A stretch of DNA of 64,000 nt, from positions 368,133 to 432,132 of the forward strand of contig NZ_JAHKRM010000008.1 of assembly GCF_019396345.1 (NCBI RefSeq). Direction: 5' to 3'. Shown one piece after another: positions 25,359 to 33,010 of this stretch; positions within the stretch are counted from its first letter, which is position 1; the number at the start of each line of letters is the position of its first letter. The notes beneath the pieces are model-generated. The model was not told the origin of the DNA. It saw only the letters and a program-made list of their open reading frames with translations, and did no database searches. The position numbers were made by a program, and so were the translations under genes. Source of the stretch: Nonomuraea guangzhouensis (GTDB lineage Bacteria; Actinomycetota; Actinomycetes; Streptosporangiales; Streptosporangiaceae).

Positions 25359-26252
25359 ATGTCGGCCGAAGAGCCCGACCTGCTCGGCATGTACTTGGAG
25401 CAGATCGGAAAGACACCTTTGCTCTCCGCCGCGGACGAGGTGGACCTGGCACGTCGGATCGAGGCGGGGCTCTACTCGGGCTACCTGATCGGTCGTGGCC
25501 AGGGCACTCCGGAGCTCGAATGCGTCCGCCGCGAGGGGCAGCGCGCCAAGGACCTGCTCATCAGGTCCAATCTCCGGCTGGTGGTGGCCGCCGCCAGACG
25601 CTACGCCTTCCGTGGGCTTCCGCTCCTCGACGTCATCCAGGAGGGCAATCTCGGGTTGATCAGGGCTGTGGAGAAGTTCGACTACAAACGGGGCTACAAG
25701 TTCTCCACGTACGGGATGTGGTGGATCCGCCAGGCCATCGAACGCGGCATCCACGACAAGAGCCGCACCGTACGGCTGCCCACGCACGTCGCCGAAGAGC
25801 TGTCGCGGCTGACCAGGATCGCCCGGCAACTCACCGTCGACCTGGGACGCGAACCACGCGACGGCGAGCTCGCCAAGGCCGCCGAACGCTCACTCGGCCA
25901 CGTCGCCGTGCTGCGGCAACTCGCCCAGGAGACGGTCAGCCTGGACGTGCCCGTCGGGGAGAACGGCGAGGGCAACATCGGCGACATGATCGCCGACGAG
26001 GACGGTCTCCAGGCGCAGGAGGTCATGGAGCGCCGCGCGCTCAACGCCGACCTGCACCAGGTGCTCACCTCACTCCCGCCGCGAGAGGCTTTCATCCTCA
26101 GGCTCCGGTACGGCCTGGCCGGCCAGGAAACGTGGACCTATACCGAAATAGCGGAACGCCTCGGGCTCACCAGAGAGCGCATCAGGCAACTGGAGAAACA
26201 GGCGTTGAAACGCCTGCGACAGGGGAGTCGCTTGCTCTCCTGGGCTTCCTAA
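25359..26252 (+). CDS. Primary-like (group 2) sigma-70 factor
   Basis: 297 residues from ATG 25359. Region 1.2 is DLLGMYLEQIGKTPLLSAADEVDLARRIE (residues 6-34). Region 2 is NLRLVVAAARRYAFRGLPLLDVIQEGNLGLIRAVEKFDYKRGYKFSTYGMWWIRQAIERGI, with the full core-binding and -10 recognition helices. Region 3 begins LPTHVAEELSRL. Region 4 is LPPREAFILRLRYGLAG...TYTEIAERLGLTRERIRQLEKQALKRLR. It lacks the long acidic region 1.1, as expected for a non-essential HrdB/SigB-like sigma. It is paired with a STAS antagonist, which is unusual since STAS proteins generally serve group 3 sigma factors. Confidence 0.93.
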   Translation: MSAEEPDLLGMYLEQIGKTPLLSAADEVDLARRIEAGLYSGYLIGRGQGTPELECVRREGQRAKDLLIRSNLRLVVAAARRYAFRGLPLLDVIQEGNLGLIRAVEKFDYKRGYKFSTYGMWWIRQAIERGIHDKSRTVRLPTHVAEELSRLTRIARQLTVDLGREPRDGELAKAAERSLGHVAVLRQLAQETVSLDVPVGENGEGNIGDMIADEDGLQAQEVMERRALNADLHQVLTSLPPREAFILRLRYGLAGQETWTYTEIAERLGLTRERIRQLEKQALKRLRQGSRLLSWAS

Positions 26253-26385
26253 TGCCGCATAACGGGGTAATAGGGATGTGGTCGGACAACCGATTGACTC
26301 GGCCGTTTTCCTGACGGTTAATCGGGAGCCTGACGTCGCTTTCAACAGGGGGAAGCGGCAGCACGTCGTTGCTTATGGGGGCAAC

Positions 26386-26856
26386 ATGGTCAAGGGTCTC
26401 GTTGGCACGCTCTTATCCGTCACCTCGGCAGTGGCGGTGGCAGGGGCCGTGGTCGCGGCGCCGTCCGCCGCGAACGCCGCGGCTCCGTCTTCCGCCCTCG
26501 CGGTGGTGGCCGCGAACACGCCAGCCACCCTCTCCAGCACCGCCAAGCCGCATCTGATCAAGTACAAGATCTACTGGGGCCGGTGCAAGGACACCTGCCG
26601 CGTCAAGGTGCGGATCACCAACATCTCCCGCACGACCCTCTACGCCGTCAGCCTGAACGCCCGGCTCAAGGTCAACGGCAAGAAGGTCGGGTCGTGCTAC
26701 GACTACGTCGGCACCATCCGGGCCAAGCACTCCCGCTGGGGAGGGTGCACCGTCAGGACGCGTACGCTCTCGAACATGTGGAACCGGTGGCTCGACGGCG
26801 AGATCCGCTTCGACCGTGACGTCAACACGGTCGTCCACTACGAGTATTACCGCTGA
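26386..26856 (+). CDS. Secreted protein of unknown function
   Basis: 156 residues from ATG 26386, just after a GGGGG ribosome site. A signal peptide MVKGLVGTLLSVTSAVAVAGAVVAA is cut probably after ANA (near residue 32). The mature part has four cysteines: WGRCKDTCRVKVRITN and two later in VGSCYDYVG and WGGCTVRTR. They suggest two disulphides in a small beta-rich domain with alternating polar/hydrophobic strands. No catalytic motif is seen. It sits downstream of the sigma factor with a 133 bp gap and may have its own promoter. Role unknown. Confidence 0.75.
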   Translation: MVKGLVGTLLSVTSAVAVAGAVVAAPSAANAAAPSSALAVVAANTPATLSSTAKPHLIKYKIYWGRCKDTCRVKVRITNISRTTLYAVSLNARLKVNGKKVGSCYDYVGTIRAKHSRWGGCTVRTRTLSNMWNRWLDGEIRFDRDVNTVVHYEYYR

Positions 26857-26896
26857 CCAGGACGCCAGGGGCCGCGCCCGGTCCGGCCCCAGGCCG

Positions 26897-26983
26897 TCAG
26901 GAGGTGACCATCAGGGCGAGGCCGATGAGGACCACAACCGGGACTAGCCAGACCACGGCCTCTGCGGCGAACTCCTTGTACAT
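26897..26983 (-). CDS. 28-residue single-TM peptide
   Basis: A short ORF, MYKEFAAEAVVWLVPVVVLI followed by GLALMVTS, predicts an N-terminal amphipathic start and one transmembrane helix. GGGAG lies 8-9 nt before the ATG, an excellent spacing. The upstream region carries a 9 bp inverted repeat at 27013-27055. Between a secreted-protein gene and an ECF sigma gene it could be a small membrane regulator, but nothing more can be said. The reading is supported by the ribosome site and the clean hydrophobic profile; a longer frame overlapping it looks non-protein-like. Confidence 0.6.
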   Translation of the reverse strand: MYKEFAAEAVVWLVPVVVLIGLALMVTS

Positions 26984-27012
26984 TGCGTAGATCTCCCTTG
27001 AGACGCCCGTGC

Positions 27013-27055
27013 GGGGGCGGCGGTAAAACGTTCATTGCGCAGCATAGCCGCCCCC
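27013..27055. promoter_or_regulatory. Inverted repeat upstream of the small membrane peptide
   Basis: GGGGGCGGC (27013-27021) and GCCGCCCCC (27047-27055) are perfect 9 bp arms around a 25 nt AT-richer loop, located 30-72 bp upstream of the minus-strand peptide. It could be a 5'-UTR structure of that gene or an operator for either divergent gene. Confidence 0.35.
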
Positions 27056-27224
27056 ACCCACGACTCCGTCCTACTTCATGACTCCTCCGCCACCGGCCTT
27101 CGGCCGGGTTCGATCTCGGCGATCCGCTCGGACGTTCTGCGACTGGCCGGAAATTCTGCCGTCGCCTGCGGACACGTAGCGATCGACACCCCGAAACGTG
27201 CGGAAGGTCCGAAGAGGATGACGC

Positions 27225-27776
27225 GTGGATGAGACAGACAACCGGTACCGGTTCTCGGCGATGTACCGGCAAACGTACGAACAGCTCCTTGGGTACGCCA
27301 TACGCAGGTGTTCCTCTCCCGAGGACGCGGCCGACGTCGTGGCAGAGACCTATGTGATCGCCTGGCGGCGGATGGCGGAGTTTCCCGATGGCGAGGCCGG
27401 CCGGCTCTGGCTGTACGGCGTGGCGCGGCGGGTCCTGGCCAACCACCGACGTGGCGAGCGACGCAGAGCCACCCGGCATGCCGAGCTCACGGCCGAGGCC
27501 AGAGCCCTCTACACCACTCCCTCCCCCCAGACCGGGCCCGACGACGTGGGCGAGGCCATGGACCTGCTCTCCGAGGATGATCGCGAGCTGCTGGCCCTGG
27601 CCGTCTGGGAGGAGCTCGACCCCGGAGAGATCGCCAAGGTGCTGGGCTGCTCGCGCAATGCCGCCCGCATCCGCCTGTACCGGGCCCGCAAGCGGTTCGC
27701 CAAGGCCCTGGAGAAGATCCGCCCATCGATCGCCCACCTCGAAGTGCGGCCGCTCATCGAAAAGGAGTCAAGGTGA
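27225..27776 (+). CDS. ECF-type RNA polymerase sigma factor
   Basis: 183 residues from GTG 27225, with AGAGG 7 nt upstream. Sigma region 2 is FSAMYRQTYEQLLGYAIRRCSSPEDAADVVAETYVIAWRRMAEFPDGEAGRLWLYGVARRVLANHRR. Region 4 is LLSEDDRELLALAVWEELDPGEIAKVLGCSRNAARIRLYRARKRF. No extra C-terminal domain. The next gene starts inside its stop codon region (GTGA overlap), so its product is the probable partner or anti-sigma. Confidence 0.92.
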   Translation: MDETDNRYRFSAMYRQTYEQLLGYAIRRCSSPEDAADVVAETYVIAWRRMAEFPDGEAGRLWLYGVARRVLANHRRGERRRATRHAELTAEARALYTTPSPQTGPDDVGEAMDLLSEDDRELLALAVWEELDPGEIAKVLGCSRNAARIRLYRARKRFAKALEKIRPSIAHLEVRPLIEKESR

Positions 27777-28636
27777 ACAATGACCAGCTGCTGAGGAACC
27801 GGGCGAGAGTGCTGGATGAGGACCTGGCCGGCCGGGCGTCCACCGCGGGGGCGGACGCGCTGCTGGCGGAGATCGTCGCACTGGAGCAGGCTCCGGTCCG
27901 GCGGCGGCTCATGCCGTCTCCTCGCCGCGCCCTGCTCGGACTGGCCGCGGCCGCCGTCCTGGCGGGCGCCCTTGTCGTCGGGCCGTCCTTGTTCAGGGCG
28001 TCCGAGCAGGTGTACGCCAGCCAGGCCGTGACGATCGACCGCGACGGCGACGAGTACGCCTTCTACTTCACCGAAGGTGATCCTGATCCCGCCGAGTTGG
28101 AGAAGGCCTTCCACAAGGTCGGCCTGGACAACCTCACGGTGAGGCTGATCCCCGTTTCGCCGCGAATGCCAGCAGGCTCCGTCTTCGGATTCGAGAAGTC
28201 CGACCCCAACGCACGAGCGACGTTCGCCGGGGACAGCTGCCCTGAGCGGGTCGAAGACTGCATTACGGCCTTCCGGGTCACGGCGGACATCAAGGGGCCC
28301 GCGGAGGTCGGCCTGGGCCGCCCGGCGAAACCCGGTGAGAAGTACGGCTTCCCCGCCGACGCCAGTTGGCCGGGTGAGGCGCTGGCCGGAGTGAAGCTTC
28401 AGGGCCGTTCGGTGGCCGAGGCGGTGCAGGTCGTGCGCGAGCACAAGCTGAAGGTGGCCTACGCGCTCAACTGGCCGCTGCGGAACGGGGAGAAAGGCTT
28501 CCGAACCGAGACGGACGTGCCCGCCTCCCGCATCGATCGTGGCTGGGCGGTGGAGACGGCGGATACCTACAACGACGGCGTGATCGTCCTGAACGTCGTG
28601 CCGGGCCCGGACGCGACTCCGCCGCCCGGATTCTGA
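27773..28636 (+). CDS. Sigma-coupled single-TM protein, possible anti-sigma
   Basis: 287 residues, with its GTG at 27773 overlapping the sigma stop by 4 bp. An N-terminal cytoplasmic part (about residues 1-45, NDQLLRNRARVLDEDLAGR) is followed by one TM helix ALLGLAAAAVLAGALVVGPSLF (about 48-69) and a ~215-residue external domain. That domain has two Cys (SCPERVEDC) and a PASTA-like C-terminal stretch (LQGRSVAEAVQVVREHKLKVAYALNW). The topology and coupling fit a membrane anti-sigma or sensor. The cytoplasmic part lacks the HxxxCxxC zinc motif of ZAS domains, so it is of a different type. A CU044_5270-like family assignment is possible. Confidence 0.7.
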   Translation: MNNDQLLRNRARVLDEDLAGRASTAGADALLAEIVALEQAPVRRRLMPSPRRALLGLAAAAVLAGALVVGPSLFRASEQVYASQAVTIDRDGDEYAFYFTEGDPDPAELEKAFHKVGLDNLTVRLIPVSPRMPAGSVFGFEKSDPNARATFAGDSCPERVEDCITAFRVTADIKGPAEVGLGRPAKPGEKYGFPADASWPGEALAGVKLQGRSVAEAVQVVREHKLKVAYALNWPLRNGEKGFRTETDVPASRIDRGWAVETADTYNDGVIVLNVVPGPDATPPPGF

Positions 28637-28759
28637 ACCACGACCGAGGCGTGCCGGATCTCTGAGGGTGGCAGGAGCACCGGCTATGCCAAATCGGCCG
28701 TACGACTGTTCCTCGACATCGGCACCGGCCACGCCGCCGGGTGTGTGGCGTGCCCGGTG

Positions 28760-29851
28760 TCAGTGATCGTGCTGGGCCATGCGCTTGCGGAGGCCCGCGA
28801 GTGAGTCGTCCGCCATCAGCGCGGGCAGGCGCGGCGCATCGGCCTCGATCCGCTGGAGCACCTCGGGGTCGCCGCCGTGGAAGCGGCTCCAGGCGCGGAC
28901 CACGTCGGGCATGGCCGAGATGGCCGCCTCGGTCAGGATCGCCTCGCGCGGCAACCATGAGGTGAGGAACCGCGAGACCCGGGCCGGACTCCACCACAGG
29001 GGCCGATCGCCCACGAACTCGACCAGTTTCCCGAACGCCTCCTGCGCTCCGGGCAGATCCGGCAGATCCAGGAACCGGGACACGGTGTCGTCGGGCGCCT
29101 GTCGTACCGGATCGGGGACGGTCCGCGCGCGGGCGAGGGCCAGCGGGCGGACGGCGGGCAGGCTCTCGGCGATCGGCGCCCCCAGGACGAGGTCCGTCAT
29201 CTCGAACGCGTCCAGCACCCGCCCCGCGACCACCGCCGGATCCGCCGGGCGCAGGTCCAGGTCGTCGAGGAACTTCGGCTCCTCGACCACCGCATCGACC
29301 GCCAGACCGCCGTTGACCTGGTCGATGCCCACGATCAGGACGTGCGGCTCCTTGCCGTCGGGGTAACGGAACCGCAGCGCGGCCAGGGCCTGCTCGCCGT
29401 AGCGGTCGGCCTTGCCGTACCACGCCTGCTCACACACCACCTGCCCCATCCGCCCGGCCCACTCGGGCAGCGCCCGCAGGGCCTCCTTCCCGGCATCCCG
29501 CAGGACCTCTTGAAGGCTCTTGCTTCCTGGCTCCTGCGTGGTCGGGAGTCCGGTCTGCGGATCTGTGTTCGTGTGGGCCCAGGTGTCTTCGGTGGGTGGC
29601 TCGGCGAGGGAGTCGTCGTAGAGCGCCTCGTCGTCGTCCAGGGCTGCGGTGTCCACGACGGCCAGGGCGGCGAGGGTGAGGTGTGCCTCTGGGCTGCCGG
29701 CTTCGGTCAGCTGCCGTATGAGCGGGCGGACCTCCGTTGGGCGCAGTGTCGCCGTGAGGCGGGCCGCCCAGAGCTCTGTGCGCAGTGGTGAGCGCCACCT
29801 GAGCAGGTCGCGGGCCTGGGTGATCGCCGTGGTAAACGCAGTTGTGCTCAC
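28760..29851 (-). CDS. Conserved actinobacterial hypothetical protein
   Basis: 363 residues from GTG 29851. The sequence is acidic and mostly helical: DLLRWRSPLRTELWAARLTATLR, an EEPKFLDDLDLRPADPAVVAGRVLDAFE stretch, and a C-terminal YPD...HVLIVGIDQVNGGLAVDAVVEEP block in the middle. No membrane segment or catalytic motif. The middle block looks like a globular alpha/beta domain conserved in actinomycetes. I do not recognise a named family. The start has GGAGA directly abutting GTG, so the start assignment is uncertain. It is convergent with the sigma/partner pair, with a 123 bp gap holding nothing recognisable. Confidence 0.65.
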   Translation of the reverse strand: MSTTAFTTAITQARDLLRWRSPLRTELWAARLTATLRPTEVRPLIRQLTEAGSPEAHLTLAALAVVDTAALDDDEALYDDSLAEPPTEDTWAHTNTDPQTGLPTTQEPGSKSLQEVLRDAGKEALRALPEWAGRMGQVVCEQAWYGKADRYGEQALAALRFRYPDGKEPHVLIVGIDQVNGGLAVDAVVEEPKFLDDLDLRPADPAVVAGRVLDAFEMTDLVLGAPIAESLPAVRPLALARARTVPDPVRQAPDDTVSRFLDLPDLPGAQEAFGKLVEFVGDRPLWWSPARVSRFLTSWLPREAILTEAAISAMPDVVRAWSRFHGGDPEVLQRIEADAPRLPALMADDSLAGLRKRMAQHDH

Positions 29852-30215
29852 TCTCCGACCGTATCGCTCCCGCGGGCACGGCTGACTCGCCGAGATTCCG
29901 CCCGCAGCGGACCGCCCGACGGTGGGGGAGCGGCTGGTGATGGGTGTACACCGGTGGCAGGGGCAGGCAGCGTCAGGGGGACGTCTGTGCCAGGGGCCTC
30001 TCGGCGGTGGGCGAGTGTTTGGTGACAGACGCACGCCGGTGTCAGGGGCACGCGGATGTCGAGGCGCCCGGGTGTCGGGGCCCGGCTGTGTTGGGGCGCG
30101 AGGGTACGGGGGCGCCTGGGGTGGGGCGCTCGGGTTTCGAGGGCGAGTCGGGGGCGGAGGACATCGGAATCAGAGGCCGCCTGTGGTGTCGCCCGTCGGA
30201 CGGGTGAAGGCGACC
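29852..30215. other. G-rich non-coding stretch
   Basis: About 360 bp strongly biased to G on the plus strand, with many GGGG and GGTG runs (for example 30100-30170). This biased composition and the lack of protein-like readings argue against coding. Several four-run G clusters could form quadruplexes. It separates the hypothetical protein gene from tex. Confidence 0.5.
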
Positions 30216-30253
30216 GTCGGCCGGCGCGTTGGTTGCCCAACGCGCCGGCCGAC
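30216..30253. terminator. Strong hairpin terminator after tex
   Basis: A perfect 17 bp inverted repeat: GTCGGCCGGCGCGTTGG, 4 nt loop TTGC, and its exact complement ending at 30253, 9 bp beyond the tex stop at 30263. No U-tract, the I-shaped actinomycete type. Confidence 0.8.
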
Positions 30254-30262
30254 AGCCAGGAG

Positions 30263-32983
30263 TTACTGGTCGTCTCCGGTCAGGCCGGCCTTGCGGAGGG
30301 CTTCGGCCATGGCGCCCGAGGGGGCCGGGCGGCGGGCACCGCCGCCGCGCTGGCCGCCGTCTCCGCGACCCCGCTGGCCACCGTCGCCGCGCTGTGCGCC
30401 GTCGCCCCTACCGCGCTGACCGCTGTCACCGCGACCGCCGCCACCCCGTGCGCCGTCTCCGCGCCCGCCGGAACCGCCGCGACCGCCGTCCCCGCGACCG
30501 CCGTCTCCACGGCCACCAGCGCCGCGACCGCTGTCTCCGCGACCGTCACCACGTGCGCCGCCAGAAGCGCCGCCGCCGCGGTTCGCGTCGGCGCGTCCGC
30601 CGGATCCGCGACCGCCATCGCCGGCACCGGCCGTCCCACGGCCCGCCGAGCCGCCGCTACCGTCGCCGGCGGTGCCACGGTTGCCGTCTCCGGCCGCACC
30701 ACGACCGTCTCCACCCGCGCCACGGCCGCCGCCAGCTGGACCACGGCCGCCGCCCGGGCCGCGACCGCCGCCACCCGGACCGCGGTTGCCGTCGCCCGGG
30801 CCACGGCCGACGCCGCCGCGGGAGGCGCGGCCTTCCGAAGTGGTCTCGTCGTCCAGGCGCATGGTCAGAGAGATGCGCTTGCGGGGGATGTCGACCTCGA
30901 GGACCTTGACGCGGACGATGTCACCGGGCTTGGCGACGTCGCGCGGATTTGTCACGTAATTTCGGGACATGGCGGAGACGTGGACCAGGCCGTCCTGGTG
31001 GACGCCGACATCCACGAACGCGCCGAACGCCGCCACGTTCGTCACCACGCCCTCAAGGATCATGCCGGGCAGCAGGTCGGAGATCTTCTCCACGCCCTCC
31101 TTGAAGGTCGCGGTCTTGAACGCGGGCCGTGGGTCACGGCCGGGCTTCTCCAGCTCGCGCAGGATGTCGGTGACCGTCGGCAGGCCGAACTTGTCGTCCG
31201 TGAACTCCGCAGGCTTGATCGCCCGCAGCGTCGCCGTGTTGCCGATCAGCGTCTTGAGGTCGGTCTGGACCGAGCCGAGGATGCGCCGGACCACCGGGTA
31301 GGCCTCGGGGTGCACGCTGGAGGCGTCGAGCGGGTCGTCGCCGCCCGCGATGCGCAGGAAGCCCGCGCACTGTTCGAACGCCTTGGGCCCGAGGCGGGCC
31401 ACGTCCTTCAGGGCCGAGCGGGTCTTGAAGGGGCCGTTGGTGTCGCGGTGGCGCACGATGCTCTCGGCCAGCGTGGCGCCGATGCCCGACACGCGTGTGA
31501 GCAGCGGCGGGGAGGCGGTGTTGACGTCGACACCCACGGCGTTGACGCAGTCTTCGACCACCGCGTCGAGCGAGCGGGACAGCTTGGTCTCGGCGAGGTC
31601 GTGCTGGTATTGGCCGACGCCGATCGACTTGGGGTCGATCTTGACCAGCTCGGCCAGCGGGTCCTGGAGACGGCGCGCGATGGAGACCGCGCCACGGATG
31701 GACACGTCGAGGTCGGGCAGCTCCGCGGAGGCGTAGGCCGAGGCGGAGTAGACGGACGCGCCCGCCTCCGACACCACGACCTTGGTCACCGACGGCATGT
31801 GCTGGACCAGCTCGCCGGCCAGCTTGTCGGTCTCGCGGGAGGCGGTGCCGTTGCCGATCGCGATCAGCTCGACGCCGTGCTTCTGCGCGAGCGCGCCCAG
31901 GACGGCCAGCGACTGGTCCCACTGCCGCTTGGGCTCGTGCGGGTAGATGGTGGCGGTGTCGACGACCTTGCCGGTGGCGTCGACCACGGCCACCTTGACG
32001 CCGGTGCGCAGCCCGGGGTCGAGGCCCATGGTCGACCGGGTGCCGGCGGGCGCGGCCAGCAGCAGGTCGCGCAGGTTGGTGGCGAACACCCGCACGGCCT
32101 CGTCCTCGGCCGCCTGCCAGAGCCGCATGCGGATGTCGATGCCCAGATGCACGAGGATGCGGGTGCGCCAGGCCCAGCGCACGGTCTCGTTGAGCCAGCG
32201 GTCGGCCGGCCGGCCCTGGTCGGAGACGCCGAAACGGGAGGCGATGCGCATCTCGTACTCGGGGCTGTCGTCGGGCTCCAGCGTGACGGAGAGGATCTCC
32301 TCCTTCTCGCCCCTGAACATGGCCAGGATCCGGTGCGAGGGCAGCTTGGTGAACGGCTCCCCGAACTCGAAGTAGTCGGAGAACTTCGCCCCCGCCTCCT
32401 CCTTGCCCTCACGGACCGAGGAGACCAGCCGGCCACGGCCCCAGAGCTGCTCGCGCAGCCCGCCGATGAGGTCGGCGTCCTCGGCGAAGCGCTCGATGAG
32501 GATCGCCCGCGCGCCCTCCAGAGCGGCCGCGGCGTCGGCGACGCCCTCGGTGAGGAACGTCTCGGCCAGCGCGGCCGGGTCGTGCGAGGGATCGGCGAGC
32601 AGCTGGTCGGCCAGCGGCTCCAGGCCCAGCTCGCGGGCGATCTGCGCCTTGGTGCGCCGCTTGGGCTTGTAGGGGAGGTAGATGTCCTCCAGGCGGGCCT
32701 TGGTGTCGGCCGCCATGATCTGGGCCCGCAGCTCGTCGTCGAGCTTGCCCTGGGACTCGATCGACTCCAGGATCGCCGCCCTGCGCTCCTCCAGCTCGCG
32801 CAGGTAGCGCAGCCGCTCTTCGAGCGTGCGCAGCTGGGCGTCGTCGAGGGCGCCGGTGACCTCCTTGCGGTAGCGGGCGATGAACGGCACCGTCGCGCCG
32901 CCGTCGAGCAGCTCGACGGCCGACAGCACCTGCCCGTCGCGTACGCCGAGCTCTTCCGCGATCCGCTGGTGAATAGAGAGCAC
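30263..32983 (-). CDS. tex: Tex transcription accessory protein with RGG-rich tail
   Basis: 906 residues from GTG 32983, with AAAGG 7 nt upstream. The order is: Tex N-terminal helical domain (IAEELGVRDGQVLSAVELLDGGATVPFIARYRKE), YqgF-like RNase H fold (STMGLDPGLRTGVKVAVVD near residue 320), helix-hairpin-helix pair (VNTASPPLLTRVSGIGATLAESIV), and S1 domain (GMILEGVVTNVAAFGAFVDVGVHQDGLVHVS, about residues 640-712). From about 716 to 885 the protein becomes a low-complexity GGRGDGGRGDGG-type tail with dozens of RG/RGG units, then ends APSGAMAEALRKAGLTGDDQ. Tex binds nucleic acid and affects transcription and stress tolerance. The tail is an extra ~170-residue disordered RNA-binding extension. 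Confidence 0.93.
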   Translation of the reverse strand: MLSIHQRIAEELGVRDGQVLSAVELLDGGATVPFIARYRKEVTGALDDAQLRTLEERLRYLRELEERRAAILESIESQGKLDDELRAQIMAADTKARLEDIYLPYKPKRRTKAQIARELGLEPLADQLLADPSHDPAALAETFLTEGVADAAAALEGARAILIERFAEDADLIGGLREQLWGRGRLVSSVREGKEEAGAKFSDYFEFGEPFTKLPSHRILAMFRGEKEEILSVTLEPDDSPEYEMRIASRFGVSDQGRPADRWLNETVRWAWRTRILVHLGIDIRMRLWQAAEDEAVRVFATNLRDLLLAAPAGTRSTMGLDPGLRTGVKVAVVDATGKVVDTATIYPHEPKRQWDQSLAVLGALAQKHGVELIAIGNGTASRETDKLAGELVQHMPSVTKVVVSEAGASVYSASAYASAELPDLDVSIRGAVSIARRLQDPLAELVKIDPKSIGVGQYQHDLAETKLSRSLDAVVEDCVNAVGVDVNTASPPLLTRVSGIGATLAESIVRHRDTNGPFKTRSALKDVARLGPKAFEQCAGFLRIAGGDDPLDASSVHPEAYPVVRRILGSVQTDLKTLIGNTATLRAIKPAEFTDDKFGLPTVTDILRELEKPGRDPRPAFKTATFKEGVEKISDLLPGMILEGVVTNVAAFGAFVDVGVHQDGLVHVSAMSRNYVTNPRDVAKPGDIVRVKVLEVDIPRKRISLTMRLDDETTSEGRASRGGVGRGPGDGNRGPGGGGRGPGGGRGPAGGGRGAGGDGRGAAGDGNRGTAGDGSGGSAGRGTAGAGDGGRGSGGRADANRGGGASGGARGDGRGDSGRGAGGRGDGGRGDGGRGGSGGRGDGARGGGGRGDSGQRGRGDGAQRGDGGQRGRGDGGQRGGGARRPAPSGAMAEALRKAGLTGDDQ

Positions 32984-33010
32984 TTGCCTGCCTTTCGATG
33001 GTCCCGCCGG

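Noticed and set aside
26847..27737. Minus-strand 296-codon frame opposite the ECF sigma gene
   Set aside because: Antisense shadow; its tail overlaps the better supported 28-residue TM peptide in another frame.
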